64,000 nucleotides of DNA, taken from NCBI RefSeq assembly GCF_016907815.1, contig NZ_JAFBCQ010000001.1, positions 992,001-1,056,000 on the forward strand, in the 5' to 3' direction. Every line of letters begins with the position of its first letter. The first letter of the stretch is position 1. The notes beneath the pieces are model-generated. The model saw nothing but the letters and a program-made list of their open reading frames with translations, was not told the origin of the DNA and did no database searches. Shown here piece after piece: positions 1 through 9,047 of this stretch. A program made the position numbers and the translations under genes. The DNA is from Microbacterium aurum (lineage in GTDB: Bacteria; Actinomycetota; Actinomycetes; Actinomycetales; Microbacteriaceae).

Positions 1-1
1 A

Positions 2-509
2 GCTAATGCCCCACAGCGCAGTCCTCAGCCGGTTTCGTGGTGTGTCCGTTGTGATTTCGACCATCTCGATACCTCCTCAACCTACTTCACACCTTGTCAC
101 CGTGACAATGTCAAACGCTCGGAGCCGGACGGAGATTCCTTCACCCATCGGGTGAACTACTGCATCGTCCACAAAGTCGACCGCCTCGCGCGCAACCGCC
201 TGGACGACGTCGAGATCCACCGCGCCTTGATCGAGGCCGGGGTGACGCTGGTGTCGGCGACGGAGAACATCGACGAAACACCCTCCGGGATGTTGCTGCA
301 CGTGATCATGTCGGGCATCGCCGAGTTCTACTCCAAGAACCTCGCCACCGAAGTATCCAAGGGATTGCGGCAGAAGGTCGCCACCGGTGGAACACCCATG
401 CGGGCACCGATCGGGTACTTCAACGTCCGCCAGCGCGACGCCCAAGGACGCGAGTACCGAACCGTTGAACTCGACCCGCTACGCGCGTCACTTGTCGCGC
501 GTCAGACTA
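2..509 (+). pseudogene. Serine recombinase (resolvase) catalytic-domain fragment
   Basis: From about position 152 the translation reads as the second half of a resolvase catalytic domain: a VHKVDRLARNR block, then SATENIDETPSGMLLH, IAEFYSKNLATEV and the start of the recombinase domain (GYFNV). The usual N-terminal beta strand with the catalytic Ser and the YxRVS motif is not recognisable in the open frame upstream (open from base 2 to 151), so the 5' part is missing or replaced. The C-terminus stops after about 120 residues, where an IS3-like element begins near 510. Full large serine recombinases are 450-550 residues, so this is a remnant. It probably comes from an integrated element whose other pieces may lie to the left of the window. 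Confidence 0.75.
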
Positions 510-1468
510 TGTGGCACGGGTAGTTAGTTGCTGATGCAACGCCCCAGCTGAAAGGTCTGAATGTCATGAGTCGTCCACCGACGATCCCCGCGGAGAAGAA
601 GCTCCGCATCGTGTTGAGCGTGCTCCAGGGCGAGATCACGATCGCTGAAGCAGCCCGCCGCGAGAAGGTCTCTGAGCAGGCCATCGGGAACTGGAAGCGC
701 CAGTTCCTCGAGGGCGGGCAAAGCCGGTATCGAAGCGGGCAAGTCCAAGCCCTCGACTCGAGAGCAGCAGCTCGAGGACGAGGTCGCTGAACTTACGACC
801 GCGCTGGGTGAGGCGGCCGTCGAGATCCGGGTCGGCGCAAGGCCGCGTTCGCGAAGGAACCGACGGGCCCGAACGAGGTCTGGCAGCTCGACTTCTCCGA
901 GTACGAGACCACGGCGGGCGGGACGTGGCGGATCGCGGCGTGCCGGGACTACTGGTCGAAGTACGAGTTCGACGCGCACGTGTCTCCGACGGCGAACATG
1001 CACGACGCCGTCGAAGCCGTGCAGAAGGCCCTCGACGAGACCGAACGGCTTCTCGGCCACCCGCTCATCGACGACGCGGTCGTGAACGCTGAGACGGGTG
1101 AGATCGAGCCGGTCCTCACGATCGTCACCGACAACGGCGGCCCGTTCCGATCAGCGACGTTCGAGCTGTTCATCATGCGTCACCCCGAGCTCAAGCAGGT
1201 GCGCACGAAGGTCCGCACCCCCGGGGAGAACGGCTCACGTGAACGCGGCTTCGGGACGATGAAATACGAGTGGCTGTTCCGCGAGGAGATCGACGACGCC
1301 CTCCAGCTCGTCGAGCACGTGAACGCCTACCGGCAGGACTACAACCACGTTCGCCCGCACGAAGCGATCGCCTGGAACCGACCCGCCGACGTCTACGCCG
1401 GCCGGGCCGACCCCACCACCCCCAACTTCGAAATCGAAGAAATCCTGCCAACTACTTGACGCGAGACA
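510..1468 (+). mobile_element. Degenerate IS3-like insertion sequence
   Basis: The element contains a broken transposase (566-1459). The left edge begins TGTGGCACGGGTAGTT near 510. The right edge, read on the minus strand from 1468, begins TGTCTCGCG and carries the same GTAGTT core, so the two ends look like weak inverted repeats. No target duplication is visible at these edges (CTA on the left, GTT on the right), consistent with an old or rearranged copy. It truncates the recombinase fragment on its left and abuts an IS256-type copy on its right. Boundaries are approximate. Confidence 0.5.
566..1459 (+). pseudogene. IS3-like transposase, frameshifted and internally deleted
   Basis: Residues 1-50 form a helix-turn-helix of OrfA type (EAARREKVSEQAIGNWKRQF). 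At about 716-719 an extra G in a G-run shifts the frame. The next stretch (GIEAGKSKPSTREQQLEDEVAEL) is in another frame, and the original frame resumes near 838 after an apparent deletion of roughly 90-100 codons. The C-terminal part is a retroviral-integrase-type DDE domain with WQLDFSEYE (first Asp), VTDNGGPF (second Asp) and GSRERGFGTMKYE (Glu), ending in HVRPHEAIAWNRPADVY. The catalytic triad is therefore still visible, but no continuous protein can be made. Confidence 0.8.
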
Positions 1469-1489
1469 GTTTCTCGACACCGTGCGGGT

Positions 1490-2852
1490 CAGCTGGTTTT
1501 GATTATGCCGCGGTCAGTTCCGGGATGGCCACCTCCTCGGGTTCGGTGAGGAGCAGGGCCATGGAGTGCTCGCTGAAGTAGCGGCGGTCGGCGCCGTCCC
1601 ATTCGTCGTGCTGCTCGAGGAGAACGTGCCCGGCGAGGCGGAGCAGCGCGGCGGGGTTCGGGAAGGTTCCGACGACGTCGGTGCGGCGTTTGATCTCCTT
1701 GTTGACCCGTTCGAGAGGGTTCGTGGACCAGATCTGACGCCAGTGCTGGAACGGGAACTGGCAGAACGCGAGGAGCTCGTCTTGCGCGTCCTCGAGCATG
1801 CCGGCGACTTTCGGATGCGACCGGGTGAGCATGCGCACGACTTCGTGGAACTGCGCGAACACGTGCTCCGTGTCGGGCTGGGCGAAGATCGTGCGGATGA
1901 TCGACGCGACCATCGGGCCAGCGGTCTTGGGGACGGCGGTGAGCACATTCCGCATGAAATGAACCCGGCAGCGCTGCCAGCTGGCGCCTTGGAACACGGT
2001 CTGGATCGCCGCGACCAGCCCGGTGTGCGCGTCCGAGATCACCAGCTTCACCCCGCCGAGCCCACGGGCCTTCAGCGAGCGGAGGAAAGTCGTCCAGAAC
2101 GGTTGCGACTCGGTCTCCCCGACCTCGAACCCGAGCACCTCACGGCGCCCATCCTGCGCGACCCCGACCGCGACGACCACGGCTTGGGAGACGACCCGGC
2201 GCCCGACACGGGCCTTGCAGTAGGTCGCGTCGAGGAACAGAACACATACGGGTAGGCCTGGTCCGCCAGGGGCCGGTCCCCGAACGCGGCGACGTCCTCG
2301 TCCAGGTTCGCGCAGATCCGGGAGACTTCGGACTTGCTGATCCCGGTGTCCGCGCCGAGCGCTTTGACGAGATCGTCGACCTTGCGTGTCGAGACGCCGT
2401 GGACGTAGGCCTCCATCACCACCGCGAACAGCGCCTGATCGACCCGCCGGCGCCGCTCCAGCAGCGACGGGAAGAACGAACCCTGCCGCTGCTTCGGGAT
2501 CCGCAGCTCCAACTCCCCGGCCGTGGTCGTCAGGGTCCGCGGGCGGGTGCCATTGCGTTGCGCGACCCGGGCCGGGGTGCGCTCGAACGGGACGGCGCCG
2601 ATGAACGCGGCCGCTTCCGCATCGATCAACTCCTGATAGAGCGTCTCGGTCGCGACCGGATCCGGTCAGTGACATCGGTGAGTTTCAGTCCCCCGAGGAG
2701 CTCGAGGAGGGCAGACTGGCGGGGAGCCATCGTGCATTGTGTCTTTCTGTGAGTAGCTTTAGTCGGTTCTCACTGACCACCGCACGATGGCTCACCACGT
2801 CAACGACGTGACACCCAGCACCGAGAACTACACCACCCCAGGGGACGTCACC
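1490..2852 (-). mobile_element. IS256-family element, left end unclear
   Basis: This is the element holding the broken transposase 1503-2730. Its upstream terminus at 2839-2852 (CAGGGGACGTCACC) matches the upstream terminus of the intact IS256 copy at 21157-21180 when both are read outward-in: GTCCC, three or four bases, then GTGGTGTA. The opposite end, just past the transposase stop at 1503, has no good match to the expected inverted repeat. It may have been lost when the neighbouring IS3-like copy and this one were juxtaposed. Confidence 0.6.
1503..2730 (-). pseudogene. IS256-family transposase with two frameshifts
   Basis: Read on the minus strand from the ATG at 2730 (MAPRQSALLELLGGLKLTDV) to the stop at 1503, the gene encodes a full-length IS256-type DDE transposase, including LFLDATYCKAR, ISDAHTGL, WQRCRVHFMRN and NPLERVNKEIKRRTDVVG. 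Two lesions split it. A missing base lies near 2655-2665, between the DRIR and ATETLYQ segments. A second frameshift is caused by an exact 5-bp tandem duplication (GAACA GAACA, plus strand 2235-2244). Removing one GAACA copy restores PYVFLDATYC. The upstream terminal repeat (GGGTGGTGTA core) ends at about 2852. The left end is not recognisable between 1469 and 1502. Confidence 0.85.
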
Positions 2853-2949
2853 TCCGCCACCTCCGCCAGTGAACTCACCCCGGATGTGGCCAAGGTCGGA
2901 TAGCGCCGCACGTGAGGGACTTCTGCGGCTGACCGGTCTGAGCTGATCA

Positions 2950-3192
2950 TCAGCGGTTGACGTTTCGGAGGGTTTCGTACTGGAGGGCGATCTCCCGAGC
3001 AGCCCGATACTCCGGTATCTGCTCTCTATGGTCGGAGTACTCGGCGCTCGTTCGTCTGCCCCCGGATGTATAGAGCGTGCTGATGAACTGACTCACAAGC
3101 CCTCCGCTTCGCCGGTGTGGCGCCTGCGAACAGGCGACTCGCTGGGCGCGCTGATCCAAGGACACCCGTTTCGGCTCTTCGTCGCCGCTCAT
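2950..3192 (-). CDS. Small hypothetical protein, 80 aa
   Basis: This is an 80-residue reading frame starting MSGDEEPKRVSLDQRA. It is preceded by AAAGGA eight bases before the ATG at 3192, a plausible ribosome binding site. The product is charged and Arg/Ser-rich, with no membrane segment or family motif I recognise. A copy of the GTAC-N6-ATACGAGTTAT motif found twice elsewhere lies 160 bp upstream in the same orientation (3353-3373 on the minus strand). Against a real gene are its short length and its position between an IS end and the TetR gene. It may be a remnant. Confidence 0.3.
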   Translation of the reverse strand: MSGDEEPKRVSLDQRAQRVACSQAPHRRSGGLVSQFISTLYTSGGRRTSAEYSDHREQIPEYRAAREIALQYETLRNVNR

Positions 3193-3352
3193 GAGTCTGT
3201 TCCTTTCGCGTCGTCACGTTGACGCCCCTGTCGTGGTCTGGACGCTGCCCGCAGCGCACTCGCCAGCGAGCAACACGGGGCTGACACCAGATGTGAGACG
3301 CTCGACCGCCCGCACCACAACTCGGACATCTGTGATTGAGTTATCTCAAACT

Positions 3353-3373
3353 ATAACTCGTATATTGGAGTAC
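3353..3373 (-). promoter_or_regulatory. Copy 1 of motif GTAC-N6-ATACGAGTTAT
   Basis: On the minus strand this reads GTACTCCAATATACGAGTTA followed by T. The 11-bp core is identical to two other copies in the window (3571-3581 and 10145-10155), and GTAC lies at the same distance in all three. It faces the small reading frame that starts at 3192. It could be an operator or promoter element; see the findings. Confidence 0.5.
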
Positions 3374-3560
3374 GGGTAGTGCAGCGTCCCACCAGATTTG
3401 AACCAAGATCATCAAGTGACCTAGGAGCTCGCAGCTCGGGCCGGACAGATCAACGGGTTCACCGCGCGCCACGGTCCAGCTTGGGCGCCGAGCGCGCCAA
3501 ACCTGTTGAGACAGATCTCGGTCAGATGTATGTGGCCCGGGCCCCGTGTTACGCTAGCCC

Positions 3561-3581
3561 GTACAGTCCTATACGAGTTAT
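3561..3581 (+). promoter_or_regulatory. Copy 2 of motif GTAC-N6-ATACGAGTTAT, upstream of tetR
   Basis: The site ends 18 bases before the GTG start of the TetR-family gene at 3600. An autoregulatory operator overlapping the promoter is therefore a natural reading. The core has short symmetric arms (ATAC-GAG-TTAT), weakly palindromic as for TetR sites. Which protein binds it is inference. Confidence 0.5.
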
Positions 3582-3599
3582 CGCAGGGGTGGGATCGGC

Positions 3600-4226
3600 G
3601 TGAGCAGCAGTCCGAGGGACGACGCACCAGACCAAGCCAGGATCGCCAACCAACGCGCAGACGCGCAGCGGAACCGCGCCTCAATTCTCGTCGCCGCAGC
3701 CAGGGCGCTGCGACGAAACCCCGAAGCTTCCGTGGCTGAGATCGCAGCTGAAGCCGGCCTCGGACGGATGACCGTCTACGGGCATTTCAAGACCCGTGCC
3801 GAACTCATCGATGCCGCCATGATCGAGAGCCTGGGACGCGGTGAGGACATCCTGGCCCAGGTGCCGCTGGACGGACCACCCGCCGAAGCGTTCGGCAGAC
3901 TCATCGAGTCAAGCTGGACGCTTGTTAACGAGTCCCGTGGCCTGCTGGCCGCAGCACAGGAAGAGCTGCCGTCCGAGCGCGTGCGGGAGCTGCACGCAAA
4001 GGCGGAAGCACGAGTGCGCGGCGTCCTTGAGCGAGGGCAGCAAGAAGGAGCGTTCCGCACTGATCTCCCCATGCATTGGCTGCTGACGACGACGCATGTG
4101 GTGATGAATGCTGCGGCTGACGAGGTGGTTGCCGGCCTCGTGACCAGTGAGGACGCCGCGCGCCTCATCATCGCCGTCCTCCAACCAGCGATCGCGGCCG
4201 CTCCGGGCCGTGAGCAGCAGTGCTGA
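3600..4226 (+). CDS. TetR-family transcriptional regulator
   Basis: This 208-residue protein starts at GTG 3600. Its N-terminal TetR DNA-binding domain spans about residues 17-65: RASILVAAARALRRNPEASVAEIAAEAGLGRMTVYGHFKTRAELIDAAM is the classic helix-turn-helix and helix 4, split here by residue order only. The remaining 140 residues form an all-helical ligand-binding domain without a recognisable ligand motif. A candidate operator lies 18 bases upstream (3571-3581). The gene precedes a DHFR-like reductase and lies 2.3 kb upstream of a disrupted MFS pump, a common TetR arrangement. The ligand is unknown. Confidence 0.9.
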   Translation: MSSSPRDDAPDQARIANQRADAQRNRASILVAAARALRRNPEASVAEIAAEAGLGRMTVYGHFKTRAELIDAAMIESLGRGEDILAQVPLDGPPAEAFGRLIESSWTLVNESRGLLAAAQEELPSERVRELHAKAEARVRGVLERGQQEGAFRTDLPMHWLLTTTHVVMNAAADEVVAGLVTSEDAARLIIAVLQPAIAAAPGREQQC

Positions 4227-4269
4227 CGCCGGCAGAACCTCGGCCAGGATGACTGACCTGGAGTCACCG

Positions 4270-4839
4270 ATGAGACCCCTTCGTTATTCGATCAATGTCA
4301 CGCTTGACGGCTGCTGCCACCACGAGGCCGGGCTCCCGCCAGACGAGGAGTCGATGCGCTACTGGACCGCCGGGCTGGCACGAGCCGACGCTCTGCTGTT
4401 CCGCCGGGTGACCTACCAATTGATGGAATCGGCGTGGCGGAAGCCGGCCAGCGGCACCTGGCCTGATTGGATGGATGATTGGCAGATCCTGTTCGCCGAG
4501 ACCATCGATCGAGCGAAGAAGTACGTCGTGTCCAGCACCTTGACCAGGGTCGATTGGAATGCCGAGCTGATCCGGGGAGAGTTGGGGCAAGCGATCCAGC
4601 AGCTCAAGCAGGAGCCCGGCGATGGCCTGTGGGTGGGTGGCGTGACGCTCCCGCGCACGCTGGCCGACCTCGGGCTGATTGACGAGTACGAGTTCCTCGT
4701 GCAGCCGGTCATTGCCGGCCACGGTCCGACCTTGTTCGCCGGTCTGCGGGAGCGGATCGAACTCGACTTGGCGGGTCGCCAGCAACTCGTTTCGGGTGCG
4801 GTCGTCCTGCGCTACCGATCACCGCGCGTCCTAGCCTGA
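4270..4839 (+). CDS. DHFR/RibD-C family reductase
   Basis: This 189-residue protein opens RYSINVTLDGCCHHE, the first strand and loop of the dihydrofolate-reductase/RibD C-terminal fold. It later carries LWVGGVTLPRTLADLGLIDEYEFLVQPVIAGHGPTLF, which is the GG-containing nucleotide-binding strand and the conserved P-V-hG-G-hF ending. Start 4270 is chosen because GGAG lies five bases upstream; the in-frame ATG at 4249 is an alternative. It begins 43 bases after the TetR gene and is probably co-transcribed with it. Members of this family are usually NAD(P)H-dependent reductases of unknown substrate, not essential folate enzymes. Confidence 0.85.
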   Translation: MRPLRYSINVTLDGCCHHEAGLPPDEESMRYWTAGLARADALLFRRVTYQLMESAWRKPASGTWPDWMDDWQILFAETIDRAKKYVVSSTLTRVDWNAELIRGELGQAIQQLKQEPGDGLWVGGVTLPRTLADLGLIDEYEFLVQPVIAGHGPTLFAGLRERIELDLAGRQQLVSGAVVLRYRSPRVLA

Positions 4840-4861
4840 GCCCATGGCCGTCCTGCTGCCG

Positions 4862-5452
4862 TTACTGGCTCAACCCAATGTCGTAGGAGAGGGCGACACT
4901 CCCCATGGACGTCGTCGAGCAGTTGGTGAGGGTCAGCGAGCATGGCAGGTCGAGGGCTCCGAAGAGCCGCTTGCCGGAGCCTAGGAGCAGTGGATGGATG
5001 AACAGGCGCAGCGAATCCAGCAGGCCCTCATTCAGCAGGGATCGGACCAGAACGCCACTGCCGAGGATGGCGATATCTCCGTCACCGGTCAGCTTCAGGG
5101 TGCGCACAGCCTGAAGGACATCACCCTCCAGCGCAGAGGTCTGCTGCCAATCGAAGGCAGACACTGTGGTGGTCGCGACATACTTGGGAGTCGAGTTCAG
5201 GTGAGCGGCCATCGGGTTGTCGTCGGGCACATACGGCCAGTAGGCGGACATCTTCTCGTAGGTCTTCCTGCCGAAGAGATAGGCGGTCGTTCCGTCCAGC
5301 CCTCCCGAACTGGTCGACGAGTGGATGCCCGCGGCGTACGGCGCGCCCCAGCCGCCGTGCTCAAATCCGCCCTCGCGGTCCTCGTCCGGCGAGCCCAGAC
5401 CTTGCATGACTCCATCGACCGAGAGAAACTCGATCGCGATCAACTTGCGCAT
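4862..5452 (-). CDS. DHFR/RibD-C family reductase (second copy, opposite strand)
   Basis: This 196-residue protein starts at the ATG at 5452, with AAGGAG seven bases upstream. The N-terminus (MRKLIAIEFLSVDGVMQG) and middle (YLFGRKTYEKMSAYWP) are typical of the YyaP/YwjB-like dihydrofolate-reductase family. The GDGDIAILGSGVLVRSLLNEGLLDSLRLFI stretch (shown only to mark the nucleotide-binding strand) leads to HPLLLGSGKRLF. It is convergent with the first DHFR-like gene and divergent from the AraC-type gene, with 88 bases between, so the latter may regulate it. The substrate is not known. Confidence 0.88.
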   Translation of the reverse strand: MRKLIAIEFLSVDGVMQGLGSPDEDREGGFEHGGWGAPYAAGIHSSTSSGGLDGTTAYLFGRKTYEKMSAYWPYVPDDNPMAAHLNSTPKYVATTTVSAFDWQQTSALEGDVLQAVRTLKLTGDGDIAILGSGVLVRSLLNEGLLDSLRLFIHPLLLGSGKRLFGALDLPCSLTLTNCSTTSMGSVALSYDIGLSQ

Positions 5453-5540
5453 GATGCACTCCTTTCTCAGTCCAGGATCCCCTGGGTGAGACGGCTGCGT
5501 CTTGAAGATTTCTGACCGGATGTGGCCCATCGGTGACCAC

Positions 5541-6416
5541 ATGAGCACGTCAACGGAATTCTCAGGTCCAGTCCTGACCCGACATCGGGTCCGTCCTGAG
5601 TTCGCCGGGCTGGTGGCAGGTATCGTCGGCTTCCAGGAATGGACGAATCGCCCGGTGATCCGTCGTCAGGTGGCCGGGAGCCTGATACCGCTGGTGCTGT
5701 CGTCCGGCCCCACCCTCGACGTGGTCGGCCTTTCCCACGGACGCGGTATCGGTCGCCACGTGTCGTTCATCGCGGGGCTCATGCCTGGCTACGCCACCAC
5801 CCGCTTTGACCGGGTGCAGGAGTGCGTCCAGATCTATCTCACGCCGTTGGGCGTCGTCTGCCTGCTGGGTGTGCCCGGTCGTGAGCTGGCCGAAGCCGTG
5901 GTCGGGGTTGCCGACGCGGCCCCCGCTTTCGACGACAGCTTCCAGGACCGGCTTTGGGCCACGCCGACCTGGCCTGGCCGATTCGACCTGATCGATCGCA
6001 AGCTGCTCGCCCTGCTGGCCCGCGGCCCTCGCCTGGAACCGTTCGTCAGCTGGATGTGGCAGCAGATTGAAGCAACCGGGGGCCGGGCCCGGATCGGCGA
6101 GCTGATCGGCCAGACCGGATGGAGTGAGCGCCACGCCATCTCCCGTTTCACCGAGCAGATCGGCCTGGGTCCCAAAACGGCTGCCCGCGTTGTACGTTTC
6201 GAGCGCGCCCACGAGGCGTTCCGCCATGACTCCAGCGCGAATGTCGCCGCGCGATTCGGCTTCTCAGACCAGAGCCACCTGATCCGCGAGGTTCGCCGGT
6301 TTGCCGGAGCGCCACCCACCACACTGATCCGAACCAACCCGCCGACCGCGCATAGCGCCATAGGGCGGGCCCCGAGTGCCGAATCGTCAGGCCATTCGGC
6401 GCGTCACGAGCGGTAG
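5541..6416 (+). CDS. AraC-family transcriptional regulator
   Basis: This protein of about 291 residues is counted from ATG 5541; ATGs at 5502 and 5520 are in-frame alternatives. The N-terminal 180 residues form a sensor region of the kind found in AraC proteins that start with a cupin-like DUF6597 module. The C-terminal domain (about 195-285) has the two helix-turn-helix motifs of AraC/XylS: IGELIGQTGWSERHAISRF, then ANVAARFGFSDQSHLIREVRRFAGAPP. It is divergent from the DHFR-like gene at 5452 and lies just upstream of the MFS pseudogene, so either could be its target. Confidence 0.88.
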   Translation: MSTSTEFSGPVLTRHRVRPEFAGLVAGIVGFQEWTNRPVIRRQVAGSLIPLVLSSGPTLDVVGLSHGRGIGRHVSFIAGLMPGYATTRFDRVQECVQIYLTPLGVVCLLGVPGRELAEAVVGVADAAPAFDDSFQDRLWATPTWPGRFDLIDRKLLALLARGPRLEPFVSWMWQQIEATGGRARIGELIGQTGWSERHAISRFTEQIGLGPKTAARVVRFERAHEAFRHDSSANVAARFGFSDQSHLIREVRRFAGAPPTTLIRTNPPTAHSAIGRAPSAESSGHSARHER

Positions 6417-6821
6417 GGCCGGCCGCCCGGTTGGGGCGAAGATTGTCGCGCGTGGTGACGACGCGCCTTCGTTCGGTTCCCGCGGGTTTGCATTGAGCCA
6501 TTTCGGGCCTTGTGGGCCACCGCCACTTCGGCCAATCTCGGCGATGGTGTTGCCCTGACGGCCTCGCGGTTGATCGCCTTGAGTGTCAGCGCGAGCGCTT
6601 CCGAGGTGGCGCTCGTCACCACAGTGGCTACAGCGGCTTGGCCACTGTTCGGACTGCATGCCGGATGGGTGGTTGACCGAGTGCAGACGGGACGTCCGAT
6701 CTTGCTGGTGAACCTGGCGCGAGCGGCCGCCCTGCTCATCCTCGCGGGCGCAATCGCGACCCAGGTTTCGGTAATGCCTGCCGTCTACGCTGCGGCACTC
6801 ATCTACGGTGTCGCGGAGCCG

Positions 6822-7833
6822 CTAGTTGTATGAGGCCATGACGTTGTTGACGCGTGCCGGTGTTGCAGAGGCAGGCGGTTGCCCGTCGTGAGCGCCGTGG
6901 GGACGGTGATAGTTGTAGTGCCGGTTTCACGTTTTCAGCGCGGAAGCGCGTTCGGCTTCTGAGTGCCAGATGCGGGCGTAGAGGAACTCTTCGGCGAGGA
7001 TCCGGTTGTAGCGCTCGACTTTGCCGTTGTGTCGAGGCGTGTATGGCGTAATGCGCTGGTGTCGGCTGGTGCCGACCGCCTCGCGGAAGGCTGCAGATCG
7101 GTAGCAGGAACCGTTGTCAGTCACGACGCGCTCGATTCGGGTGATGCCGTGCGCGGCGAACCAGGCTCTGGCCCGCTCGAGGAATGCGACTGCGGTGACG
7201 GCTCTCTCGTCCGGTAGCGCTTCGGTGTAAGCGAGTCGGGTGTGTCCGTCGATGGCGGAATGCAGGTAGACGTACCCGGTCCTCGTACCGCGGGTCTTCG
7301 TGCGGGCGACTGCTTTGGCTTTATCGCTGCCTTTGCCGTGCACTCGCCATCCGCCGCCGTCGGGGATGCGCCCGACCTTCTTCACGTCCAGATGCACCAT
7401 GTGGCCGGGACGCTTCGCGTTGATGCTTTGCGGCTCCCGGTTCGTCTCGCCGTTCGGGTCGATGAACTTCCGCCGGTTGAGGCCTAGCTGCGCGAGGAGC
7501 CGGGTGATGGTGCGACGGCTGACCGGTGTTCCTGCCTGCTCGAGCTCGAACGCGATACGGGACGCCGACCATTTGTGTTCGCGCCGCATCGACTCGATCT
7601 GCTCCACCAGGCGGCCAGGCGTTGCAGATGGCTGTCGCTGTCGGAGACGACGAGCGGTCCAGTAGGCCGATCTTCCCGAATCGCTTGTATCTGTTGACCC
7701 ATTTCGAGGCGGTCGCGCGGGAAATCCCCATCTCGGCGGCCACGTGGGAGATGGGGCGGCTACGGCAGCGTTCTATCAGGCGACGTCGGCCTTCGGGTGA
7801 GAGGGGAGCGTTGGCATTCGTAGGCGAGGTCAT
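6822..7833 (-). pseudogene. IS481-family transposase, frameshifted and with an early stop
   Basis: The N-terminal helix-turn-helix (SHVAAEMGISRATASKWVNRY) starts at ATG 7833. After LLDRSSSP the frame shifts at about 7620-7640. The second part has KWSASRIAFEL, HLDVKKVGRIP (first Asp), YLHSAIDGHTRLAY, RVVTDNGSCYRS (second Asp) and RHNGKVERYNRIL (Glu), so all three catalytic acids survive. Before NRHYNYHRPH a TGA interrupts the frame at about 6927; the downstream frame runs to TAG at 6822-6824. The protein is not produced intact, so this copy can move only if a related transposase acts in trans. Confidence 0.85.
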
Positions 7834-7850
7834 GGCTGCTCTCAGCGATC

Positions 7851-8969
7851 TCAGATCAGCTCCATCACCGGGCCCTCATGCACGGCCTCGTAGATCACGT
7901 TGCGGATCACGTTGGCCTCATCCGAGGTCAAGGTGCGGTCGATGGGGCGCAACACGATTCGCAGCAGGAGATTGACCTGTCCGTCCAGAATGCCGAGCCT
8001 GGAGCGCGCGGCCTCGGGCAGTCCGTCGTGGGGCGTGCGACTGAGAACCTCGAGAGACTCGATGACGTCGGCGTTGTCTCCGAGAGCGACACGGATGCGG
8101 TCACCAAGCGTCTCCTCGTCTTCTTCTGCATCAACGACGACTGAGAGGTCGCGTCGTGCCGCAGGCAGAAGTGAAACGTGCTGCCATGGATCCAGGGTGA
8201 GCATCTGGGTTGCTATGCGAGGGTCTTCTGCCCGGAGGTAGCGGATGTCAGGGATGCCCTTGCGCAGCATAAGTGCCCGTTCAAGCCCCATGCCGAGAGC
8301 CAGGCCGGACCATCTCTCGGGGTCGAGGCCTGATCCGCGCAGCACCTCGGGATGGATGCGGCCGCACTCGGCGAGTTCAAGCCATTCGCCGTCGTGGCGC
8401 ACATCGATCTGCCGGCCACCGACGGTGTACGGGTGCGCCACGTCTGTTGTTCTCCACTGCGCATCCGGGAGGACTGCCTCGACCAATTCGCCGATCATCG
8501 AGAGCATGTCCTGGTCATCGGTATCCGGAGTGCTGCGGATACGCCACAGGTCCACCTGGTGCGGTTCCCCCACGTGGGTGCGATCGACGGCGTCGCGACG
8601 GTAGACGAGGCCGGATGCCACGAGTAACTCATCAACTTCGGACATTCCCGCATAGTCCTCAAGGGCGCGCGGGAGTTCGGCGCTCATGTGACTGCGGAGC
8701 ATCACGGCGGGGCTGATGTAACGGGTGTACCGGCGAGCCCGAGTGACATCACCTGGGTCGTAACCGAGGCGGTCGTAGTTGTCCCGAACAGGAACGACCG
8801 GCGAGCTGCGCACATACCGGAGGGAGCTGTCCCACTCAGGCTGCAGACGGTCGATGACTGATTGCAGGAGTGCCTGGATGGCGTGACGTCCCTGGTCGGG
8901 ATCGGTGAGGTCGCGCACGTTGAGAGCACGATAGAGCTGGTCGGAAGTCAGATAGTCGGTGTGCGACAT
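7851..8969 (-). CDS. srmL: PheRS-like ligase (SrmL-like), transposon passenger
   Basis: This 372-residue protein is built like a single-chain phenylalanyl-tRNA synthetase. It has a class II catalytic core with a motif-2-like block at about 121-138 (VYRRDAVDRTHVGEPHQVD), a motif-3 block at about 221-246 (GLALGMGLERALMLRKGIP) and a C-terminal FDX-ACB anticodon-binding-like domain from about 262. It lacks the N-terminal coiled coil of bacterial PheS. Related actinobacterial proteins are annotated, as I recall, as PheS-related mystery ligase SrmL; the substrate is unknown. It starts at ATG 8969 with GGAG eight bases upstream, and that site is sequestered in a predicted RNA stem. It lies inside an IS481-type transposon and directly upstream of the transposase. 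It could be a backup or resistant PheRS, or a ligase with another substrate. Confidence 0.85.
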   Translation of the reverse strand: MSHTDYLTSDQLYRALNVRDLTDPDQGRHAIQALLQSVIDRLQPEWDSSLRYVRSSPVVPVRDNYDRLGYDPGDVTRARRYTRYISPAVMLRSHMSAELPRALEDYAGMSEVDELLVASGLVYRRDAVDRTHVGEPHQVDLWRIRSTPDTDDQDMLSMIGELVEAVLPDAQWRTTDVAHPYTVGGRQIDVRHDGEWLELAECGRIHPEVLRGSGLDPERWSGLALGMGLERALMLRKGIPDIRYLRAEDPRIATQMLTLDPWQHVSLLPAARRDLSVVVDAEEDEETLGDRIRVALGDNADVIESLEVLSRTPHDGLPEAARSRLGILDGQVNLLLRIVLRPIDRTLTSDEANVIRNVIYEAVHEGPVMELI

Positions 8970-9047
8970 GAGAAGGTCTCCAAGAAGATGGCAGGTAGGT
9001 GAAAGAGGAGAAACTTCCCCCGGCCGTACCTGCGGAGACCTACTGCG
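8970..9047 (-). promoter_or_regulatory. srmL leader: stem that hides the ribosome binding site
   Basis: On the minus strand, a 15-base block AGGTCTCCGCAGGTA (9041 to 9027) is complementary to two downstream blocks in the right order: TACCTGC (8997-8991) and GGAGACCT (8981-8974). The second contains the srmL Shine-Dalgarno GGAG. The two pairings are nested, with a 9-base bulge. The upstream arm begins six bases after the stop of a leader ORF, so a ribosome finishing the leader would cover it and free the srmL start. Seen directly: the complementarity. Inferred: the regulatory function. Confidence 0.6.

Noticed and set aside
2787..2903. 38-codon plus-strand frame across the IS256 end
   Set aside because: It consists of IS terminal sequence and its flank; Thr/Ser-rich with no support as a gene.
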